A stretch of DNA of 53,968 nt from NCBI GenBank assembly GCA_903928055.1, contig CAIYPG010000088.1:1-53968 (forward strand), read 5' to 3'. Below the pieces are notes generated by a model that had not been told where the DNA came from, did no database searches, and was given only the letters and a program-made list of their open reading frames with translations. The stretch comes from an uncultured beta proteobacterium. GTDB lineage: Bacteria; Pseudomonadota; Gammaproteobacteria; Burkholderiales; SG8-39. The translations under genes were made by a program, and so were the position numbers. Of the stretch, positions 53,758-53,968 are shown piece by piece. Positions within the stretch are counted from its first letter, which is position 1. Each line of letters begins with the position of its first letter.

Positions 53758-53968
53758 CTGCACCTACCCTTCACCCAGTCTGGCGGAGCCTTGTTGTTCC
53801 ATCTGCTGCCCAGGCTCTACGAGTGAACGAGTGTTGTGATCACCACCAACCTGAACTTCGCGGAATGGGCTGGAATGTTTGGTGATGCCAAGATGACCAC
53901 GGCATTGCTGGACCGCCTCACTCATCACTGCCACATCGTCGAGACCGGCAACGACAGCTGGAGGTTCC
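53758..53968 (+). pseudogene. istB: Remnant of IS21 helper ATPase gene istB, window-truncated
   Basis: The plus strand reads LHLPFTQSGGALLFHLLPRLYE, a TGA at 53824-53826, then [20 protein letters not shown] and [17 protein letters not shown], the standard C-terminal half of IstB, which loads the IstA transposase. The TGA stands where intact IstB usually has Arg, the result of a C-to-T change in CGA, and no SECIS-like hairpin follows it, so this is a broken gene. The N-terminal Walker A part is missing. It continues past the window end. Confidence 0.8.

Noticed and set aside
53824..53826. In-frame TGA of istB as an eighth selenocysteine
   Set aside because: The codon stands for Arg in intact homologues, the gene is truncated, and the palindrome GTGATCAC that follows has no loop, unlike a SECIS element.
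1..53968. CRISPR array, rRNA operon, complete tRNA or prophage structural genes
   Set aside because: No regular direct repeats with spacers, no rRNA-like stretch, no full cloverleaf and no capsid, tail or terminase genes were seen.

Overview
The window looks like a chromosomal segment of a GC-rich betaproteobacterium, probably of the order Burkholderiales. The evidence is a macromolecular-synthesis operon (rpsU, yqeY, dnaG, rpoD) whose RpoD has a long Lys/Ala-rich N-terminal extension, and a large expansion of orphan Bug/TctC substrate-binding proteins, which is typical of that group. Taxonomy is inferred from gene content only.

Bases 1-17220 are ordinary core genome. They hold rpoD (cut by the window edge), dnaG, yqeY and rpsU on the minus strand, then tsaD, plsY, folB, a XerD-type recombinase, ogt, a VOC protein, three tandem major-facilitator transporters, a glycosyltransferase-like protein, a lipoprotein, a glyoxalase-II-like hydrolase and a thiolase.

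Bases 17311-53561 are the exceptional part. Seven genes, each of which looks like two adjacent hypothetical ORFs split by a TGA, read through that TGA in frame to give full-length proteins of 544-579 residues with a U-G-S-C motif (U-G-G-C in one). I read them as selenoproteins of the UGSC-motif type. Every TGA is followed, 11 nt later, by a hairpin with GU in its apical loop, as expected of a bacterial SECIS element. Two subfamilies exist. Class A (S2, S3, S4) has D-U-G-(S/G)-C and an 8-bp hairpin. Class B (S1, S5, S6, S7) has C-U-G-S-C and a 6-bp hairpin. Around them lie twelve intact TctC genes, one TctC pseudogene, two D-2-hydroxyacid dehydrogenases, two amidohydrolases and the remnant of a third, a secreted metallo-beta-lactamase-fold hydrolase, a thioredoxin-reductase-like flavoprotein two bases after S6, and a fused CoA-transferase. 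No TctA/TctB membrane subunits and no selA, selB, selD or tRNA-Sec are in the window.

Probable transcription units are S1 with two tctC genes (minus); S2-dehydrogenase-amidohydrolase-tctC-amidohydrolase-S3-tctC-tctC-MBL (plus); S4 (minus); tctC-dehydrogenase-tctC (plus); tctC-tctC-S6-flavoprotein-S5 (minus); tctC, then CoA-transferase (minus); and tctC-tctC-S7 (minus). The layout suggests carboxylate capture in the periplasm and redox or hydrolytic processing in the cytoplasm. The substrates and the reaction of the UGSC proteins cannot be read from the sequence.

The region has a history of transfer. A tRNA-Thr 3' fragment and a P4-type integrase sit at 31.7-33.1 kb, base composition drops to their right, a truncated integrase lies at 46.2 kb, and a deleted IS21-type element carries the window to its right end.
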